Part shown: piece by piece, positions 1 to 10,743 of the stretch
Layout of the letters: each line of letters begins with the position of its first letter
Numbering within the stretch: position 1 is the stretch's first letter
Assembly: GCA_904066235.2 (NCBI GenBank)
Contig: CAJFCV020000005.1
Coordinates: 9,977,501-10,041,500 of the forward strand
Length of the DNA: 64,000 bases
Direction: 5' to 3'
Source of the DNA: Bursaphelenchus xylophilus
Taxonomy: Eukaryota > Nematoda > Chromadorea > Rhabditida > Aphelenchoididae
Notes under the pieces: generated by a model
Told to the model about the DNA's origin: nothing
Databases searched by the model: none
The model's input: only the letters and a program-made list of their open reading frames with translations
Made by a program: the position numbers and the translations under genes

Positions 1-11
1 CGGGAAAGTCA

Positions 12-165
12 GTAACGGTGTGTTGGGAAAATAGTGAACCTAAAGTCGCTGCGGAAATCGTATCGCTGAAGTGGAAAGCAATTTGATTGCGATACAGTTC
101 ATTTTCCCGGTAGCGATGCGGCTTTGGATGCGACAGAGTGCTCATTATTTTTCGGACAGACTGAT
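12..165. mobile_element. MITE class A copy
   Basis: An imperfect ~155-bp inverted-repeat element. The left end carries TGTTGGGAAAATAGTGA and the right end carries GAGTGCTCATTATTTTTCGGACAGACTGAT. Its interior (GCGATGCG, GATGCGACAGAG) matches the other class A copies in this window. The left terminus is eroded. Confidence 0.75.
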
Positions 166-1263
166 TTTAGCTGGCTTCAAAAAACAATTTTTTCCGGCTC
201 CTGGCTCTACGCGACAAATATATCTGCAAAAAAAATGTGTGGTTTCATCCCATTTCGAAAAATTACTCTTACACTGTGCATAAACGCATCCACCATGAAT
301 TTTATTCGTCGCCGTGCAGCAACCATTTCGCGCACCATGCAGAATCTCAAGACTTTCCAGCCCGCCTAATATTTTTTCCCATCGCCAACATGCCCAAAAT
401 CGTCATTAACTGACCAGAAACCACACCTATCCATAACAACTCCCCTCGCCCGAAAACCCCACAAGGAGCGCTCTGAATTTTTTTATACGTGCATAAAAAA
501 TATAAAGCGCAAAGGATGCAACGGCATAAACCATCCGAAAATCCACTGTTTGTGGAGTGCTCAAGTTTCCGACGCACTAAGTCGTGGGGCCAGGTAAATT
601 CGTATCAATATTGAACGTGGAATCGTTTAATCCGAAACGTTGAGCTCAACTTGTCTGGCCGCAGTAGTTTCGGCGGATGAAGAAGAGTTTCAAATTGAGT
701 TTGGTTACAGACCGCCCGACAATTTGATCATGCGAAAAGTAAATAAAATAATAAACCGAAAATTCAATACACATGTAGGGAAAAGGAGAGCATTTGAACT
801 GGAGCGCATCCAAAACCATAGAATGTTCTCGTAGAACATGAACATTGGGAATAAGAGTAAGAGGTCGAAGGAAACAAATTTTGTTGCAATGGGAGTTTAT
901 GTAATTTACGAAAAATGGAATCCACGCGATGTGACCAGCTACTGTGCCTGCCGTTTTTAGTGCTAGTTTAGGTACTGCAACCGATGGCCAAGCAGTCTTT
1001 TGACAAAAATCTTATCAACGACTAGCAAAAAATTGATTGGTAAACAAGCCACCCAAATATCAATCCAAATGATTGGAATGGCAGCCATATTTTTGAAAAG
1101 CGGCTCAAGAAAGGCCAAACCAGCGCTTTGACTAGCTGTTCCGACGTTCTGGTTATAAATACAACTTTCTAGCCAACCGCACAACCCTACCAATCATCAA
1201 GACCTCGGTAGTAGCCAATACTGTTCTTAAATCAGGCGATTATTTCAAATAGTGAGTTCTCAT
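166..1263. other. Intergenic, no gene recognised
   Basis: Only short frames without recognisable protein sequence or convincing splice partners are visible here. Nothing else is supported. Confidence 0.4.
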
Positions 1264-1420
1264 ATTAGCCTGTTGGGAAAATAATGATGACTTCGCTGCA
1301 CCAATCGCGTCGCTGAATTGAAAGGCAAAACAGTTTTGTCGCAATACAATTAATTTTTTTTTCGGCGGCGATGCAAATTTTGATACGACAGAGGGATCAC
1401 TATTTTCGGACAGAGTGATA
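1264..1420. mobile_element. MITE class A copy, degenerate
   Basis: The left end reads CCTGTTGGGAAAATAATGAT and the right end reads TATTTTCGGACAGAGTGATA. The internal GCGTCGCTGAA and GGCGGCGATGC segments are those of class A. Confidence 0.7.
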
Positions 1421-2234
1421 ATAAACGGTAGGCCATAATTGCTCTAATTCTAAAACCACGACAATTGTGGTTTTAGAAATTTCTTAAATCACCATTTCTC
1501 TAAACGAATAAAATTTCCATCAAACTCCTTGAGCACAATCTTTGGCCAAGACAAGTCTTCGCACAAAATGTATTTCCAAGCTACTTACAAGGAAGACGGG
1601 CAAAAAAAAAGAAAACAAAAAAAGAGCTTCCCGATTGGTTCGGCGGGATTAGTGGGAGCAAGTTTTCACTCTTATTTTCCTCCCCGACATGCCCAAGATG
1701 ACTTACAAATCACGGTCGTAATGTCAAAAAGCGGCATGAATAATACCAAAAACGGCGTGGTCGGGAAACGTGATTTTTCGTAGGGAAACAATGAAAGAAG
1801 TGGAGGGAAGCTTGAGGGATGAAAAATGAAGCAATTTGGCGAAGAAAACTCAAAACACGGGATTACAGGGCTAGATTATGGAACGGTCAACAGAATGACA
1901 TGGGATCAAAAAGTGGGCTGTGTTGCCTTTGGCTAGGCTGGCAATAAAGTTCAGGTCTACCAAAATTGCGTAGAACTTTAACGCAACATTTGAATACCTT
2001 GGTGAACTTAAAAGAAAAAAGTCTGAAAAATCAGTCATTCTGAAAATTTTGTAGCTTCCTGTAAGATATAGATGAAAATGAATAAAATCCTTAAAAATAA
2101 AGTCAAACTTGTATATTACTTTTTCGTCCCCGTTGAAGCAATTGGTTATCATCATGCCGGTATAATGCGGATTCGTGGCACCATGGAAGTTTATGTAAAA
2201 CGCTTTGCTGGAGATTAGGTGTGCGAAAAATCTT

Positions 2235-2272
2235 CCTGCGCAAAAATCCACATTATTTTCTCGACGACTGAC
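2235..2272 (-). mobile_element. MITE class B terminal fragment
   Basis: Only one terminus remains: AAATCCACATTATTTTCTCG followed by ACGACTGA. This matches the end of the class B copies, which read GTGGATTTGTCGC on the other strand. Confidence 0.55.
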
Positions 2273-3098
2273 GGGATATGAAACCCGAAACCCAACCCGA
2301 CAATTGAAAAACAGGGAATAACTAAAGGCAAAACTTTGGGGCTACCACCCTCCGCTGGCATATCAAATAGCTCATGAATCTATAGCAAAAAGAAGTGGGA
2401 TTTTGTTTGTTTTGAAGGGTTTGATGACTAGAGGGTTCAATATGACGATAAAATAAACCGATACAAGTGCAAGGTTAGTGACCGGGAAGTGAGAAAAGAC
2501 CACCGAGTTCAATGACCAATGATTTCAGTAGGATTTTATCAAAAAAAGCCAAAAAAACATCCGAAATCTCAACGTCTTTTCGGCGAACATCTTCTACTCA
2601 CGCGGTATGTTTATAAATACGTACGTTGACAAGTGCCGCGCTTTTCGTGAAAACGACGAATTCCCCCCAAAAAAACATTTCCTAATCACAGGCCGGAACT
2701 CATCTCGATGGTCGCTGGCCGATACAAGGATCTGGCCAGTACTTGCCGTCTGGAAGAGGGCCGCGAAATCGGGCTTCTACCCTATTTCGTCTCATTATGG
2801 TCCGCAACGAGCCTGGGGATTCGCCTTTTTCGGAGGCCCGAATCCCATGTCCACCTACGCTATTTATGCAAAATAAGAGAGGGAACGAACCGAAGTCCAA
2901 GAGACCCGGAAAGCCTGTAATTGGCAGCCAGTCGACGATGACTCAGATGGATGTTGAATTTGACGGGAGTTGCGTGGAAGGAGAGCAAATAAATTGGCCG
3001 TCATTTTCCCACGATTCTACGGTATACAAATCTTGGACTCATCAGACCCTTGACTAGTAAAAAAATTGGGAAAAACCCCAATCTTTTGGCTAGTCTAG
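2273..3098. other. Intergenic, no gene recognised
   Basis: Overlapping open frames occur at 2600-3060 in several frames. None resembles a known protein or joins to other exons, so I see no supportable gene. Confidence 0.35.
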
Positions 3099-3255
3099 TA
3101 TCGGTCTGTCGGAAAAATAATGAGCACAATGCTGCTTCGCCGATATGTCGCTTAAGTGAAAAGCTATTTGATTTTGCCACGGCATAATTCATTTTCTAGG
3201 CAGCGTTGCTACTTCCGATACGACAGAGTGCTCATTATTTTCCCGACGGGCTGAT
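3099..3255. mobile_element. MITE class A copy
   Basis: The left end is TATCGGTCTGTCGGAAAAAT and the right end is TCATTATTTTCCCGACGGGC followed by TGAT. The class A interior (CGCTTAAGTGAAAAGC, GATTTTGCC) is present. Confidence 0.85.
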
Positions 3256-3728
3256 GTGTAAGGGCATTTTCAGTTTTTGCACGCACTTTTACTGCCCTCG
3301 AACCCACCCCCACCCTCTTCTAGACACATAAATTTGTAAACGCGGGGATATAACTCAAAGCGGATCTTATAATCGAAAAAATAAGCTCATCGGGCCCGCA
3401 CGGAAATGGAACGTTTAAAAAATTGAAATTTCAATACCAAGTAAAGTTTCTCCAGATGCAGCGCCCATCGTGTGGGGTCCGTGCGGAGCGTCTTAATCAA
3501 ACTTCGACATGATATTTATAGGGCGTTGGGAGATTAGCAGCGGGTAATCGAATTCGAACGATACAGGCGGATTGGATGACGTGGAAAGCGTAATTTTTGC
3601 AACTAAATTTTTTTTGAAATTTAGTCGTTTGCACCGTCACAATACCAGTTTTACTAGTGCCAAATTCTGGCGGAGTCAGCACATCACGTATTGAGAAATT
3701 AACCTGATAAAGTCATGGCTGTATGAAC

Positions 3729-3877
3729 TATCAGTCTGTCGGGAAAATAACGATCACTATTCAACTGCGCCAATCGCTTCTTTGAAGTGAAAAGCAATTT
3801 GATTTTGTCGCGGCACAGGTTATTTCGCTGCGATTTTTGATCGAAAGAGTGCTCATTATTTTCCCGACAGACTGATA
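3729..3877. mobile_element. MITE class A copy, well preserved
   Basis: The termini are near-perfect inverted repeats: CAGTCTGTCGGGAAAATAAC on the left and ATTATTTTCCCGACAGACTG on the right, bounded by TAT and ATA. The interior contains GAAGTGAAAAGCAATTTGAT. Confidence 0.9.
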
Positions 3878-4911
3878 TGTAATTGCGTTTTACGATTTTT
3901 CTTTGCACCACCTGCAAAGAATTACTAAAATTCCCAAAAGAAAACCCATTGCAATGCGGAACACTTTGCGGTCAGAGCTGTTCAGACGTCTGACATCTTG
4001 CGGAACACATTTTTTTTTGCAAATCCCTTTGGAAGACGAAAAAATAACACCTGTTTTTCATGTCAACGCAAAAAATTTGTTCCTTAAACTTGTCACAATG
4101 TCACGTCTACTGGAAAATCAAGTATGTATTTCCAGCAGACGTGACATGTACTGGCTGAAAACAAGTTCTCATTGGCTGGCGAGATCTTATGACCCAACTC
4201 AAATGGAGTATTTTGGGCCGCTTATCCCATAAAATTCAAGTTTTTTGGACACTAACTACCCCTCATTAATACTCAATACCCATAAAACGTAACAAATCAC
4301 CAAAATATAAGCAATATGGCAACAGTTGGCCGTTGAGAACCATCGGAATTTCTAAATCAAGCCGAGTTTTAGTACGTTTTCGAAAAACTGTGAAATATTT
4401 CAATTTTTAGAGCCAAAATAGTAACGAAAAACAATAAAAGAAACCCTCTCGGACTTAAACTCAACTCCTGTAGGGTCGGGAGGTTCGGGTGCAAAAAGGC
4501 GGTTTTGATGGAGAACCTGGATCAAGGGCGGATATAAAGCACAAAGGTTGATTAATGCCGCCGTCCCGAACAAAATGTCACTTTTTCCCCTCAAATTCTT
4601 TGGGTTCCAACCGAATTAAACTGCTTACACAGTGGCCTGTAAAAAGAGATGATTGATGAAAAGTGGTTCGCTGTACGCGGCTTTGGTTTGAAACCATAAA
4701 TGACGTTTTTTGAGGAGAGGTGTCGGAAGAGTCGAAAAGGAAGTCAAGTAGGGACAGAATCATGATAATGGGTAAAGTTCAGAGAACAGAATATCAGCTG
4801 AAAACAAGTGGCTTGCAAAGTCGCATTTGCAAAGTTGTTTTGGAATGCTTTACTAGCTAGAAGACCTACAAGTCACAGTAAAAGATGCCCGAGGAGGACT
4901 GACCCGTTAAT
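3878..4911. other. Intergenic with one strong hairpin
   Basis: No gene is recognised. The only structure noted is an inverted repeat at 4098-4146, listed separately. Confidence 0.4.
4098..4146. repeat. Near-perfect hairpin, ~21-bp arms
   Basis: Arm 4098-4118 begins ATGTCACGTCTACTGGAAA. Arm 4126-4146 ends TTTCCAGCAGACGTGACAT. They pair with about one mismatch across a 7-nt loop. The geometry is compatible with a small MITE remnant or a miRNA-like precursor; the sequence does not decide which. Confidence 0.6.
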
Positions 4912-5016
4912 TATCAGTCTGTCGGGAAAATAACAGTCACATCAAAAATGGTGCCATTGACAGAGATATCAGTCTCTCAGAAAAATAATGTAAACTCTTT
5001 TTCCGACAGGCTGATA
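4912..5016. mobile_element. MITE, internally deleted or recombined
   Basis: The left end TATCAGTCTGTCGGGAAAAT starts at 4912. A second left-type end (ATATCAGTCTCTCAGAAAAA) occurs ~55 bp later. The right end TTCCGACAGGCTGATAA closes the element, suggesting a deletion product of two copies. Confidence 0.7.
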
Positions 5017-5620
5017 AGGCAGGATTTTTTGGACAAGAAATTTTTTATAAAGACTAAAAAAGCTTTTGAATCCCTAATTTGCAACTCCCACTTTCTTATC
5101 ACCCATTATCCCCATTCTAAAGTCACGGCCATTAAACCTCGAATAACCGCACGTCACCGCTTCCTTCGAGGAGTGCAGAATCCCCTCTCTATAACAACAA
5201 ACACGAAATGGATGTTTGAAAAGTGAGAAAATGACGATAACCTGTCTCTTCTCAATCCCCCGGCCATCCAGCTGATAAATTGCAGGCCTGCCGGCCGACG
5301 GGAAACCATTAGTAGAAAAAATAACAGATAAAAGTGATAAGCAGAGCAAAAGTTTTGATAGGCAAAAAAGCGGACCTGAGGAGTTGGAATGTTTGGATTT
5401 TCGAGGGGTTTTTTATAGGCCCCGAACAGTGTTGTTGAGTGAAATGAGAGTTTGTGAAATGGAAGGATTGAGGGAGTTAGGAGGTGGTAAATAATGTAAA
5501 CCAAAAGGATTGGAGTCCGAGACGTCTGTAGGCGGTTTGCCAAAGTTATAGCGAATTTAGACATATATCATTACTCTGGTGACACCTAAACTTCTTGCAG
5601 AATGAAGGTAGAACCCTCTA
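5017..5620. other. Intergenic, no gene recognised
   Basis: A 136-codon minus-strand frame (5154-5564) has no recognisable motif and no supporting structure. Otherwise nothing is seen. Confidence 0.35.
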
Positions 5621-5782
5621 TTGTCAGCCTGTCGGAAAAATATTGAGCGCAATGTCGCTGCGCCCGCTGCGTCGCTGAAGTGAAAAGAATTTGATTTTGC
5701 CGCGACACAATTCATTTTCTCGACGGCGATGCAATCTTAGACGCGACAGAGTACTCCTTATAATTTTCTCTACAAACAGATA
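5621..5782. mobile_element. MITE class A copy
   Basis: The left end is GTCAGCCTGTCGGAAAAATA. The interior has GTCGCTGAAGTGAAAAGAAT and GGCGATGC. The right terminus is degenerate (ATTTTCTCTACAAACAGATA). Confidence 0.75.
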
Positions 5783-6330
5783 TTACAGTACATACATTCA
5801 TAAAGTGCATGGGCATCTTGTCTCTTTTTCTGCACTGAGCACACATTTTTATAGAAGAATCGCTGCGACATACGCTTAGCTTCAGCCAAAAGTAATTTCC
5901 ACTGTGCAAGGCATTTTTGAGGTTTGCAGTGTGTGTTGGTGACAAGGGTGGGAAAAAGCTCAAAGTGCACTGTGCAGAAGAGAACAAAGGTCTATGCACT
6001 TTACGAAAACACCGATACCGTAAAAAAGGCTCGCATTTACATAAACCGAAGTAAGAACTATCCTCGACACGCGTTACGAACAGGGCAGTATCGTTTGAAT
6101 GACAAAACATGCATTTCCGATGACTAAATCTTCCGACAAGAATATTAATTTATTCCGGCAATAAAATCCCCCCACATTTCAAAAGTCCCCGAAGCACAAG
6201 CCCTGCGGCTCTTTCTCATTGTTTCCAGCTCTTCCGGGTGATTTAATTGAATTCATTCGAAGTTGAACGGCCATTCTGTTTCTTCGGGCCGCACAATGCG
6301 CAAAGCAACAAAAAACATTCATAAGTGAAT

Positions 6331-6336
6331 TTTATT
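6331..6336 (-). terminator. Poly(A) signal of the receptor gene
   Basis: AATAAA on the minus strand, about 75 bases past the stop codon of the ligand-gated channel gene. Confidence 0.6.
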
Positions 6337-6410
6337 GTGACGCACAAAACGATTTACATTTGTTTCACAGAGTATTGTTATTACGAACAGAACAGTCGCG
6401 GCATCAGAGT

Positions 6411-9400
6411 TCAGGCGACCAAATATGGGGCTTGAACGGCGATGGTGGTACCCGTAATGACGATGAGTAGTGTGAACACGATCAGACAGAGCCGGTCCAC
6501 GATCACAGCGCCGAACTGCCACTCGGAGCGGATTTCGTTCTCCTCGGCGGCGTCGTCGTTTTTCATGCGGATTGTCTGAAAGATTCGAGGGGAAAATATA
6601 GCACTGTTATAGCATATGACAGAACCAAAATACACCGACGTTTTAAACCTCAAAAACCGTATTTCTCTTTGCGGACGAGGGAGTAAGCAAGACGCGGAGA
6701 GCGGTCAGGGAGCAAAGGACTTTTTTGGCCATATCTGGGCCAGTTTTGGACGGAAAAAAATTGATTTTTCGTGGAAACATTACTCTTTACGGTAGAAATA
6801 GACATGATATCTTTCAAGGACAAATTCTAAAAAAAGTGTCACAATCTTATCAAGTTTTAACTTTAAAATCGCGATGACTTCTGCAAAGAGAAAGCTAAAT
6901 ATAAATCTCGCATATGTCTCAAAACAATCACTTAAATTTGTCCCAAGTCTTATCACGTCAACTTACCCTTATATGGTTGTAGATCTTATTCAACGTATAC
7001 AACTTCCCGGCCAAATACGAATCCGTTCCTTTGACCATGTAGGCGTAGTGATCAATCTGTTTGCTAAACTCTTCCGGATCATCCTGAAAGTTCGTTAGTG
7101 CAAAGAGCAAGAGATCTTTAATCCTACTTTCTCTTCGTCAGATAGCAATGCTTCTTCTTTCCGCTTCCGGAAACTGGCCTTCAGGGTGTCAAGATTGACC
7201 TTCTGTTTGGGCCGCTGGATCCGCAAGAGCCACGGCATAAGTTCTAGCAGGATATAACGCATCTAAATTTAGAAAATATTACTGTAATTTTTGGTACTGT
7301 AGTTTCAAAATTTGCTACCGTAACCCACCCAAAATCCCATCCGATGACCGCCGCCATAGCTTCGGAAATGAACGCTCTGAACGTAGACGGTAAAAGCCGT
7401 GGCCAATACGCTGATAACCATGCAGCTTTGGAAGAAAATCCCCAGCAAAGGGACTGCCTCTGACGTTTGCGGGGTCATTTCGGCCATTATAGTCATGAAG
7501 ATACAAATGGCCAGCGAGACCGAGATCTGAAGGCCAATCTTCTCGCAGGAGAATGGGTTTAATGTGAAGCCCAGAACGACCAAAATCATGGTCAGAACAC
7601 ATGGCATGATGAGATTGAAGGCGTAGTATCTAAAAAATGGCATCGAAGATTACTTTTCATATGGAGAAGCCAAGCCAAATCGAAGAAAGGAAGTATAATT
7701 TTATTTTTCACTTTTCCTCAAGTTTGTTTGTGTATTTTGTGCAGATGATAATTGTCATTTATACATAAAAAATTGGTGTTGCGTTTGTTAGGAGAAAAGA
7801 TAAAGAAAGGGCAGGCTTGTTCACCTTATTAATTAGAAAATCGTCATTTTTAACTCTTTGGTTTCCTTGTTTCCATCGAATTTTTGGCGCTAAATTTTCA
7901 CCATGGAAAACTTTACTGTGCTAACGAACCCAAACGAATCGGTTTGGGAATGTGTTGCCGACACGGTAAGAGTCCCCATCTTTGTTGACCGAGTCCTTAT
8001 AGATCACAAAAACGGAAGGCACCGCAGTAGCCATCGCCGACTACTCTTGCTGGAAAAAAGGTTTTGGGGACGATCTAACTCTAACTGTTTTGAAAGACAA
8101 GAGTAAGTGTCAATGCACGCACAAAACACCCATGTTTAGGTACCGGTGATTTTGTATGCTCGCTAGCTACGGTTACATATTGTATGTCCAGGAACTCAAA
8201 AACCCGTGAACCCATAACGGCTGTTGGGATGTTCTATACGTCAGAGAAGTACCGCGGAAAGGGTATTGGAACCAAGGTATTCGGCAGCATGCTATCTCTA
8301 GAAAGATTTGCCGGCCACAACATGACTCTTCTTGCAGGTGAATCAATGTGATCTGTCGGGTTATATTCAGGCGAGGCATTCAAGCCGGGCCTGAGAAATT
8401 TTAAAAACGGCCCGAGCCGGACCTACTTTTCGTCGGGCCGGTCCAATTCTGCTTTTCATCAAGCCGGGCCAGGAATATTTTTTATCGGCCGTGACAGTCC
8501 TACTTTTCGTCGAGCCAGGCCAGGAATATTTTTTGGGGGCCGGGCAGGGCTATCTTTTACGCCCAACCGGGCCAGGCCAAGTCCACTTTTCGTAAGGCCA
8601 GGCCGATCGTTCTTTTCATCGAGCCGGGCTCTGGGCCTCAAAAGACACAAAGCCCGGCCCGATTACCATGTCTGGTCCTATTCTCGGGTTTTCAGCGGAG
8701 CACATGGCACCAAAATACGCTTCAAAATTTGGGTTCTCCAACGAGCCGCCGTTCACGTGGAAAACGTATGCCGTAACTGCCGATAGGATTAGCACAAAAC
8801 GGTTAATGCGTCACAGGGAAGTGCACATTTTACCCTGGACTAACGTGGAGTTCGCAAAAATCGATAGCTTTGACAAAACTATCGCTACAGATATTGTTCG
8901 GACCGACTATCTGAAGGCTAGTTTGGAAATCCCGGAGGCTTTGACACTTGTGAGTTTTTTAAAAATCATTAAAGATTGCAGCATTAGGTTGCTCTGGGTA
9001 AATCTGAGGCTGTTACTGGAATAATTCGTGGCCGACAGTGTGTTCAGAATCAACTTTACGTTGGCCCTTTCTACGCTGATTCTCCGGTAAGTCAGAATTA
9101 TGTCAAAACTTTCGAGAGTTGTCAAAGATCAGTCTGTCGGGAAAATAACGTGGATCTGCGGCAGCTCGTCGCAATTGCGTAACAAGTCTCCAGATTCGGC
9201 TAGTTGTTGCAAGCGATGATGGTAATTTTTAGCCGCGACAAATCCACGTCAGTTTCCTTACAGTCTGTTATAATCCAAAAGACACAATTGCAAAAATATT
9301 GTGGTATGCATTTTTCAGGCCATTGCGGAGTCCCTTCTTAAAGAATTCTTTGAAAACTTTACTTCTATCGCTTCAGTTAGCAGAATTTTAATCAGCGCGC

Positions 9401-10486
9401 CCTCCGACAACGAAGACTTTACTAGGCTATGGTCAAAGATGTTGAATTCGAATGTAGAAGACGCTGGAATATTAATGCCCGGACAATTTACCAAAACGCC
9501 TCCGAAGGTATGTTTCTATTTAATCCTCAATTTTGGATTTTCTAGATTCCTACCGACAGAATCTACGGGGTCTTTGAGTACAGCATGAGCTATGTTTAAA
9601 ATACGCTACTTTACCTACCGATATTTTATACGAAAACAAGATTTTTCGAAAAATAAACTCACAAAGTCCTCCTTCGTATGTGCAGGAAGAAGGTGATGTA
9701 AGGGAAGGGGTCATTGGGCAGCGCATCATAAAACTTTTCCGTCCGATTCACCCAGTACCTCATCAGCACCCATTCGCCATTTTCGATATACGTTGTTACA
9801 TCAAAATCGCCCGGTTGAAGGTTAATGTAACGGTCGGAAAAAGACCAGGAGCCAAACTTGAAGAAGCAAATCTGATCATCCCAAGGCCAATAGTAGATAT
9901 CCAGTTTGCAGGATATTGTAAAAATCCCCGGCGGGATCCAAGTTACCATTCCGTTGGAGTCCCCAACCATATTCACTTTATATGTTGAGTCAAATGCGGA
10001 GTCAACGGAGTTGTAGAGCAGAATATCGGGGCGCCACAGCATGTCCGACGGATAACGGAGGTCTGTGACGTTTCTAAAAGAGGAACTGCATAAAAAACGG
10101 GTTTAAAGTGACTTACTCATACTCCCTTGGATCCCATTGTAGATTCACATCCTTCCAGGAGAAAGTCAGCCACATGTTAACAGTTAACTGTTCATTGCGC
10201 TCATTCTGCAAACATAGACTTCAAAATCTAAGGGAATTGTAAAATACGGGCTCTTCTTCACAATCTTCGTATATTTTCTTACCAAATCAATGATTTGCTG
10301 CAACGAAACACCAAGTTTGACAACAACTGGCTGTGAGCTGTCAACAACAGGCCGTTCTTCCTTCACATAGCCGCGAAGCAGGTCGGTGAGTAATCGGTTT
10401 TCAGGTGGGGAGCAGACAGTCTCATATACAAAGTAATGAGCCAACAAAATTAGACGCAATGCCAGAAAATCCATAATATTCTTCAT
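6411..10486 (-). CDS. Non-alpha nicotinic-type Cys-loop receptor subunit
   Basis: Seven exons join in phase: 10486-10283, 10205-10117, 10073-9663, 7629-7329, 7262-7128, 7083-6967 and 6575-6411, giving 473 residues. Seen: a hydrophobic N-terminal signal; a ligand-binding domain with a Cys-loop, C153 and C167 separated by 13 residues around YYWPWDDQ; TM1 ~236-257; TM2 ~266-284 preceded by CEK with leucine at the 9' position and glutamate at 20'; TM3 ~298-320; a short cytoplasmic loop; TM4 ~441-463. Known for the family: such subunits form pentameric ligand-gated channels in neuron or muscle membranes. The CEK sequence favours cation selectivity. No vicinal Cys-Cys pair is visible in the loop C region, so it is inferred to be a non-alpha subunit. 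The exact C. elegans ortholog was not determined. Intron 4 (~2.03 kb) contains a whole antisense gene. Confidence 0.93.
6665..6870 (+). repeat. Copy of a long dispersed repeat
   Basis: It contains TTTGGCCATATCTGGGCCAG and TACTCTTTACGGTAGAAATA. These strings recur in modified form near 16.8, 47.3, 56.8 and 60.0 kb. This copy lies in the last intron of the receptor gene. Confidence 0.5.
7903..9599 (+). CDS. DUF1248-type GNAT acetyltransferase, nested in an intron
   Basis: Exons 7903-7965, 8003-8106, 8192-8337, 8696-8949, 8988-9086, 9319-9507 and 9546-9599 join to ~302 residues. The 3' end of exon 2 uses a weak GTGTCA donor and is the least certain junction. Seen: N-terminal MENFTVLTNP, VGMFYTSEKYRGKGIGTKVF (the acetyl-CoA binding RGxGIG signature at ~77-82), then APKYASKFGF and GPFYADSP. 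This order is typical of nematode DUF1248 proteins, which pair a GNAT domain with a YitH-like C-terminal domain. The substrate is not known. The gene lies wholly inside intron 4 of the receptor gene on the opposite strand. Introns 3 and 5 carry a GC-rich tandem repeat and a MITE. Confidence 0.88.
8380..8662. repeat. GC-rich degenerate tandem repeat
   Basis: Units of roughly 50-60 bp combine a GGCCGGGCC core with CTACTTTTCGTCGAGCCGGG and AGGAATATTTTTT. The array fills intron 3 of the nested acetyltransferase gene and is strikingly GC-rich for this window. Confidence 0.75.
9128..9272. mobile_element. MITE class B copy, intronic
   Basis: The left end is ATCAGTCTGTCGGGAAAATA followed by ACGTGGATCTGCGGC. 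The right part has GCGACAAATCCACGT and a degenerate CAGTCTGTTA end. It lies in intron 5 of the nested acetyltransferase gene, and the flanking exons are intact. Confidence 0.8.
9652..9657 (+). terminator. Poly(A) signal of the nested acetyltransferase gene
   Basis: AATAAA lies 53 bases past the acetyltransferase stop codon. It is only ~5 bases from the antisense 5' splice site of receptor exon 3 (GT at 9662-9661), so the two transcripts probably abut or overlap. Confidence 0.55.
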
Positions 10487-10579
10487 TTTGGAGCTATGAA
10501 GTCGTCATTTTGAAATTTTTCCAGACAAAAGTGTCGAAAGGTCCTAGAGAAATATGCAATTATTATGTGTATACCTTCT

Positions 10580-10743
10580 TCCAGACTGTCGGGAAAATAA
10601 TGTGGATTTGTCGCAGCAAAATGTCTTGCCTCGTGGCAGTCGCGCTCCAAATTTATAGCCTCGGCTGGTCGTCTGGCTGTTGCAAAGCAATTATGGGCGA
10701 TTCCAACCTGCGACAAATCCAAATTATTTCCCCGACAACTTGA
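10580..10743. mobile_element. MITE class B copy
   Basis: The left end is CCAGACTGTCGGGAAAATAA then TGTGGATTTGTCGCAGCAAA. The right end is GCGACAAATCCAAATTATTT then CCCCGACAACTTGA. It lies ~95 bp upstream of the receptor start codon, so it may sit in the promoter. Confidence 0.85.

Noticed and set aside
1871..2251. 126-codon minus-strand ORF
   Set aside because: Its beginning lies in a MITE class B end (AATAATGTGGATTTTTGCGC on the minus strand), and the rest has no recognised similarity.
5154..5564. 136-codon minus-strand ORF
   Set aside because: No recognisable motif, no signal or supporting splice sites; compatible with chance.
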